Positions 23,328 to 33,893 of a stretch of DNA of 64,000 nucleotides are shown here, piece by piece; the first letter of the stretch is position 1, and every line of letters begins with the position of its first letter. The position numbers were made by a program, and so were the translations under genes. Below the pieces are notes generated by a model. It was not told where the DNA came from and searched no databases. It was given only the letters and a program-made list of their open reading frames with translations. The DNA lies in assembly GCF_010093595.1 (NCBI RefSeq), contig NW_022985438.1, positions 1,636,785 through 1,700,784 on the forward strand. The letters run 5' to 3'. The DNA comes from Mytilinidion resinicola. Lineage: Eukaryota; Ascomycota; Dothideomycetes; Mytilinidiales; Mytilinidiaceae.

Positions 23328-24465
23328 TCAAAACCAGATTTTGATGAGCTCTTCACTAACAGCACTGGGAGTGAGCACTCCAGATTCGGTGAGAATGCCT
23401 GATATGAGGTTTGGAGGCTACAAAGGTGTTAGTTCACGTGACATCAAACAAAAACGTTAGACTAACCGTATAATCAACCGGATCCTCAGAGCTGCCGGAG
23501 CACTTTCTCCTGGTCTTGCCCTCTGAAACCCCCGAGTCCGAAAAATCCACGCCCTCATCCTCAACCGTATAACCACCCTGGCTCTCATTTTCAGTTGACA
23601 CCAGCTCCCCCTCTTTTCCCACCTTAAAATCGAGGATGCGCTGTTTGATCGGCAAATCATACTGATTTAGCGGGAAGAGCTTGACGAACTTGTGGCTTTC
23701 CGCAACAACGTAGAACGGCTTCTGCTTAGCCTTTGCGAGCAGCCCGATCTGATACGTGCCAAGCCTCGAGATGATGCCTCCGTTCTCCACCACGCCCTCC
23801 GCCCCCACAATCACGATATCAATCTTTCCCAGCGAATAGGCCACGGCGGAATCGGGGATCGTCGCCACGGGTATGCCCCGCGCGCGCAACATAGCCACAA
23901 TGGCGGTACCGGACCACTCCCCCTCTTGTGAGTCCGCGTCCGAGTCCAGCACGTAGACGACCTTGAAACGCACACTTCCCGTTTCGGCAACCGAGCGAAG
24001 CAGGGCAGCCACGACGCGTGAGCCGCCGTTTGTGAGCACCGTAGCCCCATCGCGGACCAAGTTCCGGCCAAAGCTTGCAATCTTGTTCCGACTAGCCTTT
24101 GCGCGCTCGGCGAACAGGCGACCGTTGGACAGCAGGTGGTTGCGAATGGCGTCGAAGTCGCCGGCGCCGGAGGGGGAGGCGACGCCCGCAGAGGGCCTGT
24201 TGAGCGTGGTGACGAGGTAGCGCTGGAAGAGGTCAGTGCCGGCGGAGAGCGAGATGGGGTTCGCGACGGAGGATTTGAGGGTGTTGGTATGCTTTTCGAG
24301 GTTGCGCATGGTCTCGGACACGGTTTGGGTGGAACTTGTCGCCATGGCTTCGACGAGGGCTTCGATGGCTGCTACGGGCATGGTTAGGTCGTGGTCGTTG
24401 GCCAGCAAGCGGTGGTATACGGCGACGACGTCGAATTCATCAGGCAGAGGGGTTTCTGTTGCCAT
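23328..24465 (-). CDS. gcn3: Translation initiation factor eIF2B subunit alpha (GCN3)
   Basis: Regulatory alpha subunit of the eIF2B guanine-nucleotide exchange complex, which senses phosphorylated eIF2 in general amino-acid control. The product starts MATETPLPDEFDVVAVYHRL (ATG at 24465). An N-terminal helical region is followed by the Rossmann-like core shared with eIF2B-beta/delta and ribose-1,5-bisphosphate isomerases: NGGSRVVAALL, VVYVLDSDADSQEG, AVAYSLGKIDIVIVGAEGVV, ENGGIISRLGTYQIGLLAKA and KPFYVVAESHKFVKLFPLNQ. A GTTAGT donor just after PVDYT removes the apparent tail and joins PPNLISGILTESGVLTPSAV-SEELIKIWF, stop at 23328-23330; this is the family's conserved C-terminus. Length about 360 aa, slightly long because of an acidic insert (near TENESQGGYTVEDEGVDFSD) before the last intron. 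The frame continues 39 codons upstream of the chosen ATG, but that part is not conserved-looking. Confidence 0.93.
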
Positions 24466-25373
24466 TTTGGACAGTTTTTGACACGATGGTGGGGTTGAAG
24501 CTCGACTCACACTTGAACCATAAAGTACTTTCTGTGCAGTCACGGCCGTCCAATCAGAGGAGTTTGCTTTCTTGGCGTGCACAGGCTTTCACAACGGTGC
24601 AGACCAACGTCGTCCGAGGTAGCGGGTTGGGGCTTATAGGCTGTTCAACAAGCTTCAATCGAGAATTTTACAGGACTCCAGAGCACTTAATACGATGGTA
24701 AACGAGTGGACACGCTTCATCAGAATAGGAAACCCTTCCAATCGTAAGAAAGCATCATTATTCCACAGCCTTGCATTCATGTACGCCTGAACATTCTTGG
24801 CGTGCACAAGTCTACACAATTTCAGGATAATACCGTCTGAGGTGGCTCAGGAGGGTTTAAAAATTGTTCAAACCGTGTCTCTTACAAGTTTCTAAAAGGT
24901 TACCCAAGTGCTTCACACATATTTCTACTCAGAAGTAGCTTCCGTCCAGTTCTATCCAGCCTTCCCCGCGTTCTAAATTTAGCATACACACAAGATACAC
25001 CAAACACGCGCTACGAAGCACCATTCTGCATACTTCCGCTACAAGTGCAGGATATCATAAGATGCATCTACAGTTGAACCAATTGTGGGGTTCGAAATGA
25101 GGCTGAGGCAAGGCTGAGCACCCGCAGGCATGGAACAAGCCTGGGCATGATGGCAGGCTGCATGAACCCGACTAGACTGGGGCCGAAACGACACAACACG
25201 TCCTCGATATCTTCTGCGCTTGCATTCTCGCCCCAGCCTGGGAGTTCTCTTCTCCTTTCAAGCTTCATTCTCTTCTGCCTTTTCAAATCGCGTGATATGT
25301 ATGATCTCGGATGTCCACACGTTGAGAAGCTGTTACCCCCGTAGCTGCCTGGCCTCGAAACACCACCTCCATC
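24466..25373. other. Divergent promoter region with a diverged duplication
   Basis: About 0.9 kb between eIF2B-alpha (-) and the Helo-like gene (+). Two stretches beginning at 24571 and 24796 share CTTGGCGTGCACA and further blocks (GTC-GAGGT, GTTCAA), spaced 225 bp apart, and look like an old tandem duplication. No coding gene is recognised. Confidence 0.4.
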
Positions 25374-28187
25374 ATGTCGTTCGGAGTGTCGATTGGGGAC
25401 TTCTTGAAGCTCTATGAGTCTGGAATGAGCGTGTATAAGAAATGTCAGTGTGGTGGTAGTACTTCATACGCGCAAAACGTGATGACTAACCGCGTCGCAG
25501 GTAGAGACTCGCCCGGCGAATACAAAACCTTGACCAACGAAGCCCGCGCATTGACAAACGTTTTGCAAGATCTGGCGGACAAAGTGGAGCAGGGAACGAT
25601 ACCAGAATCTAAGCGCCCCCAACTACTAGCTGTATACGAAGGAACCGTGGAGGTGCTCCAGGAGCTCGATGCGACACTCACTAAATATGCATCCTTGGAC
25701 ACAAAAAGCAAGAGAGCATGGGATAGACTCACATGGGATAGTGACCGATCGAAGAATATGAGGGGAAAATTGACAAGCAGCGTGGGCATGCTGAATGGGT
25801 TCTGGAACTCCCTAATACATGATAACCAGCTCATAATAATCGAAGCGCTTGGGAGACTGGAGAAAGACTATGCTGGGGGCCACAGGGAGGAGAGCAGGGC
25901 TTCCGTTGAGAGACTAGCATCTGCTTCAACTCGGCGTGGTGCAACTATCAGCGACGAATACTTAGACTCTCCGGACGACGATGATGAAGAGGACGAGGCG
26001 TGGCCACAGATCATCAGGGATCTTGAAGACGTGGGAGTGAGCAAGCAAGACGCGATAGAATACCGGGACTTCATGTACGCGCTTTCCGGTTACAAGACCT
26101 TGTTGACTGTGCTAATTTCCTGAAAGCATTGATTGGTTCGTACGAGCTGTCAATGAGGGCAGGCTTATGGAGAAATCCATCGAAGAAGAGGAGAGTCCTG
26201 ATGCTGACAGCTTCACGCGTGACCTGCAACTAGCTCTTCCACCGGTTGGAGCTGGTGATAATCTCCAACGAATGCCAAGCTGGGAAACTCCCTCTTTTCC
26301 TCCAAGAGTAACGGTAACAAGGAAGGCTGTTGGTGCCCCTCCATCCCGTACAGCTACGCAACAATCCTCCCATCAATCCAGTCCTTTTCTAGAGAACTCT
26401 TCATCCTCAAGAACTAGCCCTTTGATAGGTACAACCAGCCCTCGTCCCAGTACAGACTCACTTTATAGTCCACCAGAGCGTGTGCCATCTAGAGAATGGG
26501 ACCAACTGCCTGTCCCAGTCCAGAATCCACAGCTTGGCTCACAGTCGTCACTCAACATTCCATCTGGAACCAACACGTTTCCAGGAACAGGCTCCTCAGC
26601 TGCCGATCCACCACTAGCTGCACTTTACCAAGTGCCATCAATTGTGTTGCCGGAGAATCAGTCGAGCTCAACGCCAATGTTCTCGGCACATGGGGGCGCT
26701 TATTCACAGCCGCCCACCATCGTTCATCAAGCTGCAGTTCCTTCAGTATCGCCATCACCATCTCAGAGCCCAGCGCGACCACCAATTGCACCGCCCCCGG
26801 CATATGATCAACTGCAATCGACGCCGTCATCGACTGATTCCAACCTCATATGGACGGCGCAACTCATCGTGACCTCTTGGAACGATTGCGAATATGTTAC
26901 GGCAGGAAAGCATCTTGAAGACCAGCTAGCAGCTGTTCGGCGTGGTGAATCCATCATGATGCAACACCAGATCGCTCAGCCAACAGCACGCTTGCTTATG
27001 CATCTAATAGGAGTCAGCGCATCATTCAGCGGGAACTTTCTTAAGGCCAAATCGTACTTCGAAGCCACAATGCGTGGTCCCTACACGAATGGTGCGAATA
27101 TGGATGATGGAGATATTGCAGCTGCGCGCTGGCTGGGTGATACTTGTGTAGGTGTCTTTGCCCAGTTTAGTACCTCCCTAACTGTGCTAATCTTCTAACA
27201 AAGCTGCATCTCAATGAGCCTGAAAATGCTGGACTTGCGTGGGCAATGGCTCTGGACGGCCTCCTCGTCCGTTATGGCATAACACGGCATATCACAAGGC
27301 GCGTGCTGGAAGAATGTCGCATTCTTGACTTACGGCTGAAAGGACTGACCAACCTGGCAAACTCATTCTCCCGCTTCAACTTCGATTCTTCAAACGTATT
27401 CAAGACTACGTCGCATATGGATAAATCACGACTGGTGTCTTTTGCTCTTGACCGTATACGAGAGATCCATGGGAGCCCCGGACCCTACAATAGTAGTTAT
27501 CAAAATTCTGCGGGAATCAACAGGACCTTCCGACCTCGTCTTGATTGGAAGGTCAGAGAGGGGTTTCTGATCCAACCACTAATCTCGCAGTCCTCGTGGC
27601 CACTACAGTATGACCCCTTCTTTTCACCGTTTGATGCTATTGCGCTCCTGTGCCGCATTTCAGCCAATACCATTTCACTTGACGGCACCAGTCAACAGTC
27701 TTTTGCTTACAACACCATCCCCACGGTCGGATTGGGCGGTTCCAAACACCTGGATTATGTAACACGGAGGGACCCACAATGGCTCGTGTCTGCAATGATG
27801 GATGGACTGAAGGCGTACGGCATTGAAGCGAAAGAAAAGGGGAACATGGTTTTCTGCCGGATTTCGCAAGTGAGATTCAAGTATGCATTCTTTGAAGCCA
27901 TCGGGATCCGGGTCAAGAAGCTGCCGCTTAGGAGTGTCTATGGCATTAAAGTCACGGCGGTGTTGCATGCGACACGAGGCATGTGGAAGGGCCCGGCCCA
28001 TGTGAACATGCTGGACTTCAACAAGGACTCAAGTGGTTTCCTGGACATTGTGAAGAGCATTCTAGAAAGGGCTGAGGACGAAGAGAAGATGAAAGAGGTG
28101 GGAATTACCGTGAGCGAGCCATTTGAGGGCACAGCGTCATACGGCAGCGTACACGTCAAGACAGGGGAAAAGATCTCGTACGGCTAG
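25374..28187 (+). CDS. Unassigned protein with Helo-like fungal N-terminal domain and TPR-like middle
   Basis: Four exons: 25374-25443, 25501-26074, 26128-27147 and 27204-28187. All join in frame at GT-AG sites, giving about 880 aa. The first ~220 residues (MSFGVSIGDFLKLYESGMSV, then YKKCRDSPGEYKTLTNEARA, helical to about DWFVRAVNEGRLM) resemble the helical N-terminal domains of fungal STAND/NLR and Helo-like signalling proteins. A long Ser/Pro/Thr-rich disordered linker follows. Next is a helical segment with ARLLMHLIGVSASFSGNFLK and DIAAARWLGDTCLHLNEPEN, which looks like TPR-type repeats. The last ~330 residues form a folded-looking region with HLDYVTRRDPQWLVSAMMDG that I do not recognise. 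There is no NACHT/NB-ARC P-loop, protease or kinase motif and no HET-s-like amyloid motif. It may be an adaptor in signalling; function is unknown. Exon structure is well supported, domain naming less so. Confidence 0.75.
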
Positions 28188-29903
28188 GTGTGTGCGCGCA
28201 AGACTCGTGTTGTTGCAGAGATCTGCAGCAATGAGGCCAGAAAGACAGCATGCTCGGGTGGCTGAGAGACATCACACGGGTCACAGCAGACGCCGCACGC
28301 GCAGATTGCTTCTCGCGTGAGGCTGCCAGCGTGGAGTACAGACAATGCGAAACGGACTGGCTTGGACATCAACCAGGACATCATTTCTCGCCCCGGATAC
28401 CAGCAGCAACGGTTGGAATGAAGCATTCAGTCGACCACGGTTCTTATGACCAGGCTCAATTCTGGAACCGCGCGGGAAGTGGCAGGTTCCCAGCAGACAC
28501 CGATGACCAGGTCCGGGAGCGCGGGTGTCGAAAGCCACTCCGAGAGCAGAATGAGTGGAGGACGTGAATGGACAAACTCGCAAATGAAATGCGCCTAGAG
28601 AATACACGCGGTACAATGGAGGCGCGTCTGCACTCTCGTTCGCACCGTCACACTTTGCATAACCGCACGCATATATGCTGTAGATAGCTCTCTATTGCCT
28701 ACTTCCTATCTTTTGCAGACGCCTGTCGTTTCTTCCCGGCTGCTTTCGGAGGTGCAAGTTGGGTCAGTGGACGAGACACAAAGTTTCAACTTGACTCCAG
28801 CCGAGCTGCGGTGCGCGGTCGGCTCCTAACAGCGTCTACTCCGTGCCTATGAAGGAGGGCTTCCCGGTGGCATGTCAGCGGCCGTGCAACGTCGACCAAG
28901 TGGCAGTGAGGCCAAACGGGGCTCTGCATCCTTTGACGAGGGGTGGAAATGACTGCTGCTTGGCGCTGTGGGTATCCGAGCAGGCGCGGAGTATAGGCAA
29001 GGCCATCATGGTTGATATCAAGGCTTGAATAGTCTTGGCAGGTGCTTAGAAGGACGAAGAGAGCGACGAAGGATGGACGAGTGAGCACTATCGGCAGCAA
29101 ATTGGTGAAGGCTGGTGTTGAGTTTCTAGGCGTTTGGAATAACGAAAGCGGCACGTTCGGGCTGGTCTAGCGCCGGCAGCCCTGTGGCGATCCCAACTGC
29201 TTCTCGTTTCAGTTTCACGCATTCGGGGCTTTGTGGGCGGCTGATTGGCTCCGGCCTGGCAGTGTTTGAGCCACGCCGCCCAGTGCAGCATCCCCAGGCC
29301 CATCACCACCCGCCGCCCTCGCAGCACATCGTCCTTCTTGCGGCGACGAGCCCAGGGCGCGCGCGGGAAGACGCTCGCTGCAGGGGCTAGCATGTCTGCC
29401 ACCGCCAGCCCGCGATGAAGGGGCGGCCAGCGTTTGCAAACATGCTTGGCGCTGATCGACCCGGCCGTCCATGTCCATATCAATCTCCGCTTCTGCAAAA
29501 CCCCGCCCTCAGCTCTTCTCTTTCTCATTCACCACCTCTGCTGCTCTCTGTTTCCTTCTTCTCTACCAAGCTGGCCCTTTGTGCTTCTTCACCACCCAAC
29601 TTCCGTCCTTCTTTTCTGGCTCCGGCCTGACACTCTTTACGCCCGGGTCTTTGGCTTGTTGATATCGTCACTCTGCCACTTTCTTGCTGACTCCTCGAGC
29701 CAGTGTACAGCTTGAATCCTCAGCGCCAGTCGACCTGTCCGCTCCCTGCCCTGTACACTCCAGTCTTCACGGCTACGTTCATTCATTTGTGCATACTGTG
29801 TTTTGCACCCCTTCGACTCTCCCCATCAGCTTGTTGAACAAGCCTCGTCTAGTGCTTCGAGCATTTCAGCACCCATCGCTACCTTCCAAGCTCCCCGTTC
29901 ACC
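28188..29903. other. Long 5' region of the LPMO gene
   Basis: About 1.7 kb without an assignable gene. Open frames on both strands (28281-28616 minus, 29088-29528 minus, 29434-29715 plus) overlap and have no motifs. The last ~400 bases are CT-rich, as in fungal promoters and 5' UTRs of strongly regulated secreted-enzyme genes. Confidence 0.45.
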
Positions 29904-31550
29904 ATGCTGTTTACCAAAACACCGGCCCTCCTGTTGGCCTTGGCCGCTGCTCGTTCTGCTGTTGCCCACACCGTCTTTACCCATTTCTATGTCAATGGCG
30001 TCTCCCAAGTAAGCAATCTGAGCAAAGCTCATTCAATAATGATTAACGCATAGATGCGTAGGGTGTTGGTGTTGCCATGCGCATGAATAAGACGCCTGCG
30101 AAGGCGTCTTTCCCAGTCGAGAACTTGGCCAGTAGTGACATGGCATGCGGTAGGCATACAGTTTCCATCCTCATATCACACATACCTGGCCTTTCATAGT
30201 AAAATTGCATGGTGCTAACGATGGTCATCAGGCTTCGATGGTACCGAGGGTGTCTCCAGAGTCCAATCTGTCAAAGACGGCTCCACTCTTACCTTTGAGT
30301 TCCATTCATGGCCCAATGACTTTAGCAAGCAGTCTCTCGATCCGGGTCACAAGGGTCCTTGCGCAGTCTATCTCAAGAAAGTTAACTCTGCGGTTGAAGA
30401 TCCTGGTAAGTCCACTCTCATACTCCTCGTATCAATCAAGCCTTGCTGACAAAATCAAAGGTACCGGTGACGGATGGTTCAAGATCTTCGATGATGGCTA
30501 CGATTCTGCGAAGGACGAGTGGTGTACCGACCGTCTTATCGCTAACAATGGCCGCCTATCTGTCAAGCTCCCAGACAACCTCAAGGGAGGTGACTACCTT
30601 GCTCGTCCCGAAATCCTGGCTCTGCACGCTGCCGTTTCAGGCGATCCACAGTTCTATACTGGATGTGCTCAGATCTTCCTCGAATCCAAAGGAACCTTGG
30701 TCCCGGAGAGCACTGTCTCTATTCCTGGATACGTGAAAGCGGGCGAGGAGAGCGTCAGCTTCAACATTTACTACAATCCCACAAACAAGCCCTACCCGGT
30801 TCCCGGACCTAAAGTGGCCAAGTTGAAGGCTGGTCCATCTACTGGCGCAATCGAGACCACCCAGAAAGACGGAGTCAAGCCCGCTGGTTGCATCATGGAG
30901 AATGCCAACTGGTGCGGATTTGAGGTCCCGTCCTATACCGACGAGAAGGGCTGTTGGGCCGTAAGTAACCACACTTCCAGAGTTTTGTGATCAAGTTACT
31001 AATCGGTTCACTATTACAGTCAGCTCAAGATTGCTGGAATCAAGGTGATAAGTGCTACAAACCCTACCCGCCCACTGGTGCGGCGGGCTGTGACCTTTGG
31101 GAGAAGAAGTGCCAAGCCATCGACGACGCATGCAAGAACAAGCAGTTCACGGGCCCACCTAACAAGGGCAAAGACCTCACGCCTCCTCAAACTTCTATCG
31201 TCATCGGGCTTGTTATGCCTACCGAAGGCGCTGCCCAAGGAGGTGCCGACTCTCCCACGCCCTCGTCTGCCGTAGAGGTAGCCGCGAGCAGCGCTGGGTC
31301 TCCCAGCACATTCGCCGTTATCACCAGCGCTCCTGTCTACAGCAAGCCCGTTACGTTCATCAGCAAGTCGAAGACCGCTTCCACCTCGAAAGAGGCAGTT
31401 GAGGCTCCAGCTCCAACGTACAACCCCTACCTCGCTACCGTCACTGAGACAGTTGTCAAGACGGAGGTGGAGTATGTCACCTTGTATAGCAAGCAGCGAC
31501 GGGATAGCCACGCCCGGAGGCATGTGGCTGGCCTGGATCGTTCATCGTAA
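29904..31550 (+). CDS. AA9 lytic polysaccharide monooxygenase (ex-GH61), Cys-rich C-terminal extension
   Basis: Secreted copper enzyme that oxidatively cleaves cellulose or related glucans. Five exons: 29904-30008, 30062-30149, 30232-30405, 30461-30960 and 31020-31550, about 465 aa. The signal peptide MLFTKTPALLLALAAARSAVA is followed directly by His, so cleavage leaves the N-terminal copper-binding histidine (mature start HTVFTHFYVNGVSQ). The second brace histidine is in PGHKGPCAVYL. Second-shell His and Gln and the axial Tyr are in EILALHAAVSGDPQFYTGC. The catalytic domain ends near residue 280. A Cys-rich segment follows (NANWCGFEVPSY, CWASAQDCWNQGDKCYKPYP, CDLWEKKCQAIDDACKN), then a Ser/Thr/Ala-rich tail. 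There is no CBM1. Expression is probably induced by plant biomass, which is not visible here. Confidence 0.93.
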
Positions 31551-32915
31551 GCGTGGCAGTTGCCGATGGTAGGATGTAAAACCAGCGTGACGACACGCTC
31601 CTATAGCCAGGTTCTAGAGCACTTTTATTTCTTGTACTTCTATTCCCCTTCGCTTCTACTCAATAGCAGGCCTTCAGCCATGTTAACGACCTAGGTTTGC
31701 CACTTCCCTTCCCTTCTTTGTGGTATGGTATTCCAAAAGCGGCATTTACTTCAATCTTCTCTTCTCTTATCCACCCAACTTTCCTACGGATAATGGGTGT
31801 CTTTTGGGCGTGTCCAGCTTGGCGAGTGGTTGATGGAAACTTGGACAGCATAGCAGAACGAAAATTAACGCTTTGACGCACGAGACACGACGTTTGATCC
31901 AGAATATCTTGATGATTGTGGCGACGTGATGAACAAGTTTTAGGTAAATGAATAAGTAAAGGAAAAACGGGAAAAACGGGTGTGGACGTAGCGGGAATCA
32001 TACTAGCAAAATTCGAAGGGGACCTTCTTCTCATCCTCCCCCTCCACCTCCACAACACCACTACATTACCAAATCCCAATCTATCGCCACCATGGGCCGC
32101 GGTGAGAAGGTTCTAAACACGATACAGCTACTGCAAGGCCAACTCCGCGAGCGTTCATTAGTTGACAATACGTACCATCGTCTCCTGAAAATCTAAACAA
32201 AAAAAAAGAATTCTCCCATCATCGCGAATCGCACTCAGGCTTGCCGACGGAGCCAAAAAGAATAACGGAGGAGCAAAAGTTCGTCGGGCCGAGCCTGCAC
32301 CTGTCCAATGGCTTGGTGAGTTTGCAAATCGATCAGAATGGGTCACACATTTTTCATCCAAATCTTTCAAAATGGATGGAGGCATTACACGCAGTGGCAA
32401 GCTACTTCACACCCTCCTATCTTGATACTGGATCTTATGCCTGAGGGTTTCTTTCATCGGAGCTATCGTATGAGTTCGTTCATCACGATATAGTTGATAC
32501 CGGAATTAGTATTCTCGACCAGCGATGCGCTCACGTGATATAAACAAGCGTGGCAGCCTTCCATCAAACCACGGTAGAAGATCGTGAAAAACCAAAGTCT
32601 GTTGACATGACGCATGCACCGCACTTTACACTCGCGCATCTCCATGCGACTACAAGCCGCCATTTCTTTCTCATCCTATAGATCCCACACTTCGCTGTAG
32701 AACATCCTTTGCGTGTGTCCCAAAGGCTACTGCAAACCCACCTGTGCAGGAGCGAAATCTTCACCACTCGGCTAGCCCCAGCAGACACGTGGTAGTGAGC
32801 CTATTTCTGGACTGCTCCTTTCCTCCTTCGCCGTCGCCGTCCCCTCTCCACCCCATCCAACCTCCGCCAAACTATCAACTCCTCAGCCCACACACCACAC
32901 CCCCTAGTCACCACA
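31551..32915. other. Intergenic, with a micro-ORF candidate
   Basis: About 1.35 kb between the LPMO and the ankyrin gene. A CT/CCA-rich leader-like tract at 32035-32091 leads to a short ORF at 32092 (annotated separately). The rest has no assignable coding sequence. Confidence 0.4.
32092..32196 (+). CDS. Possible micro-ORF or first exon of a small gene
   Basis: ATG at 32092 has a strong fungal context (CGCCACCATGGG) after a pyrimidine/CCA-rich leader. It opens a 34-codon frame, starting MGRGEKVLNTIQLLQGQLRE, that stops at TAA 32194-32196. Alternatively, GTGAGA right after the fourth codon is a usable donor. Splicing to the AG before 32241 would continue in frame as GLPTEPKRITEEQKF up to another GTGAGT donor near 32314, making a small multi-exon gene. 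I recognise neither product. It could also be only a decayed promoter with a chance ATG. Confidence 0.25.
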   Translation: MGRGEKVLNTIQLLQGQLRERSLVDNTYHRLLKI

Positions 32916-33536
32916 ATGACCGCCGTTACCAACCTCATCGAAGCCTGCCAATGGGGTAGTGTGGCCGACGTCACCGCTCTTCTCAACGCTGGAGCTGACC
33001 CCAACCAGAACCACAGCGAAGCCCTCTGGCGCGCCATCGACGACGAAACCTACGACATCCTCGAACTCCTCCTCGCGCGCGGCGCACAGCCCAACATTGC
33101 CGACCCCCCTTACCAGATGTCTAAGATCTCCAAGATGACCACCGAGCCCTCCTGGGTCAAGCGCATGTACCAGAACCACGGCAGCCCGCTGCAGTACGCC
33201 TGCCTGCTCGGCGACATTCGCGCAGTGCGGCTGCTGCTCGACGCCGGCGCCGACGTCAACGAGGCGATGGGCTACTTCGGGAGCGCGATGTGGATCGCGT
33301 GCTGGCACGGGAAGATGAATGCGAAGATGAGGGAGGTGCTGCAGAAGATGTTGAGTGCGCGTGGATCAAAGGAGCCCGAGCAGATCGAGGAGCTGCAGGC
33401 GCCGTACCAGGTCAGGGACGTTGAGAGGCTGCCGACGAATATCTATATGATGCAGCGTGTGGATTCGTCCAATGACGACACGGAGAAGGAGGAGGCTGAG
33501 CGGGTTCGAAGGGTACAGAAGTTGCAGAAAATGTGA
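32916..33536 (+). CDS. Ankyrin-repeat protein (206 aa)
   Basis: Single-exon gene, ATG at 32916 to TGA. At least three ankyrin-type repeats are visible: LIEACQWGSVADVTALLNAG-ADPNQ (residues ~7-32), ALWRAIDDETYDILELLLAR with GAQPN (~36-60), and PLQYACLLGDIRAVRLLLDA with GADVN (~92-116). A weaker fourth follows (AMWIACWHGKMNAKMREVLQ). The last ~40 residues are charged, ending in a short basic Glu/Arg helix (EEAERVRRVQKLQKM). A small ankyrin-only protein of this kind is likely a protein-binding adaptor; the partner is unknown. It is convergent with ALG2. There is no signal peptide or membrane segment. Confidence 0.8.
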   Translation: MTAVTNLIEACQWGSVADVTALLNAGADPNQNHSEALWRAIDDETYDILELLLARGAQPNIADPPYQMSKISKMTTEPSWVKRMYQNHGSPLQYACLLGDIRAVRLLLDAGADVNEAMGYFGSAMWIACWHGKMNAKMREVLQKMLSARGSKEPEQIEELQAPYQVRDVERLPTNIYMMQRVDSSNDDTEKEEAERVRRVQKLQKM

Positions 33537-33893
33537 TAGATGGGCGGCCCTGCTGTGGTCTGATGGTTCTTTTTCTGCTGGGATAGGATCTGGATGGAGG
33601 TTCTGACGGGCTACAGTACGGAAGCAAACGGCAACGAGAACACTTTTCGAACTACCGGAGCGATTTGGATTCAGAAAACGACGTCACAGTACGCATGACT
33701 GTACTGAAGCAGACAACGTATTTCAGCTAGCATCGAATTATGACGCCTTTGGGGTGCTTGGAGCGTTATCGGAACCACTTGAATTATGGAATTGGAAGTC
33801 AAAGAAGCCGGTTATACATACCTAGCTTACACAAGCTTGTTTGACAGGATAATTCAATTGCTTTTATTTCTGGTACTTACATTCGTGTAACAC
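33537..33893. other. Convergent intergenic region
   Basis: About 0.36 kb holding the 3' ends of the ankyrin and ALG2 genes. No other feature seen. Confidence 0.5.

Noticed and set aside
23434..23472. eIF2B-alpha ending in VSLTFLFDVT
   Set aside because: This is read-through into an intron. Splicing at GTTAGT restores the conserved C-terminus ending ELIKIWF.
24466..24582. 39-codon upstream extension of eIF2B-alpha
   Set aside because: Not family-like. The internal ATG matches the expected N-terminus, so it is more likely 5' UTR.
29088..29528. 146-codon minus-strand frame upstream of the LPMO
   Set aside because: GC-driven open frame with equally long frames on the other strand and no motif.
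30999..31150. CBM1 module on the LPMO
   Set aside because: Cys spacing and the absence of the aromatic CGG-type pattern do not fit CBM1.
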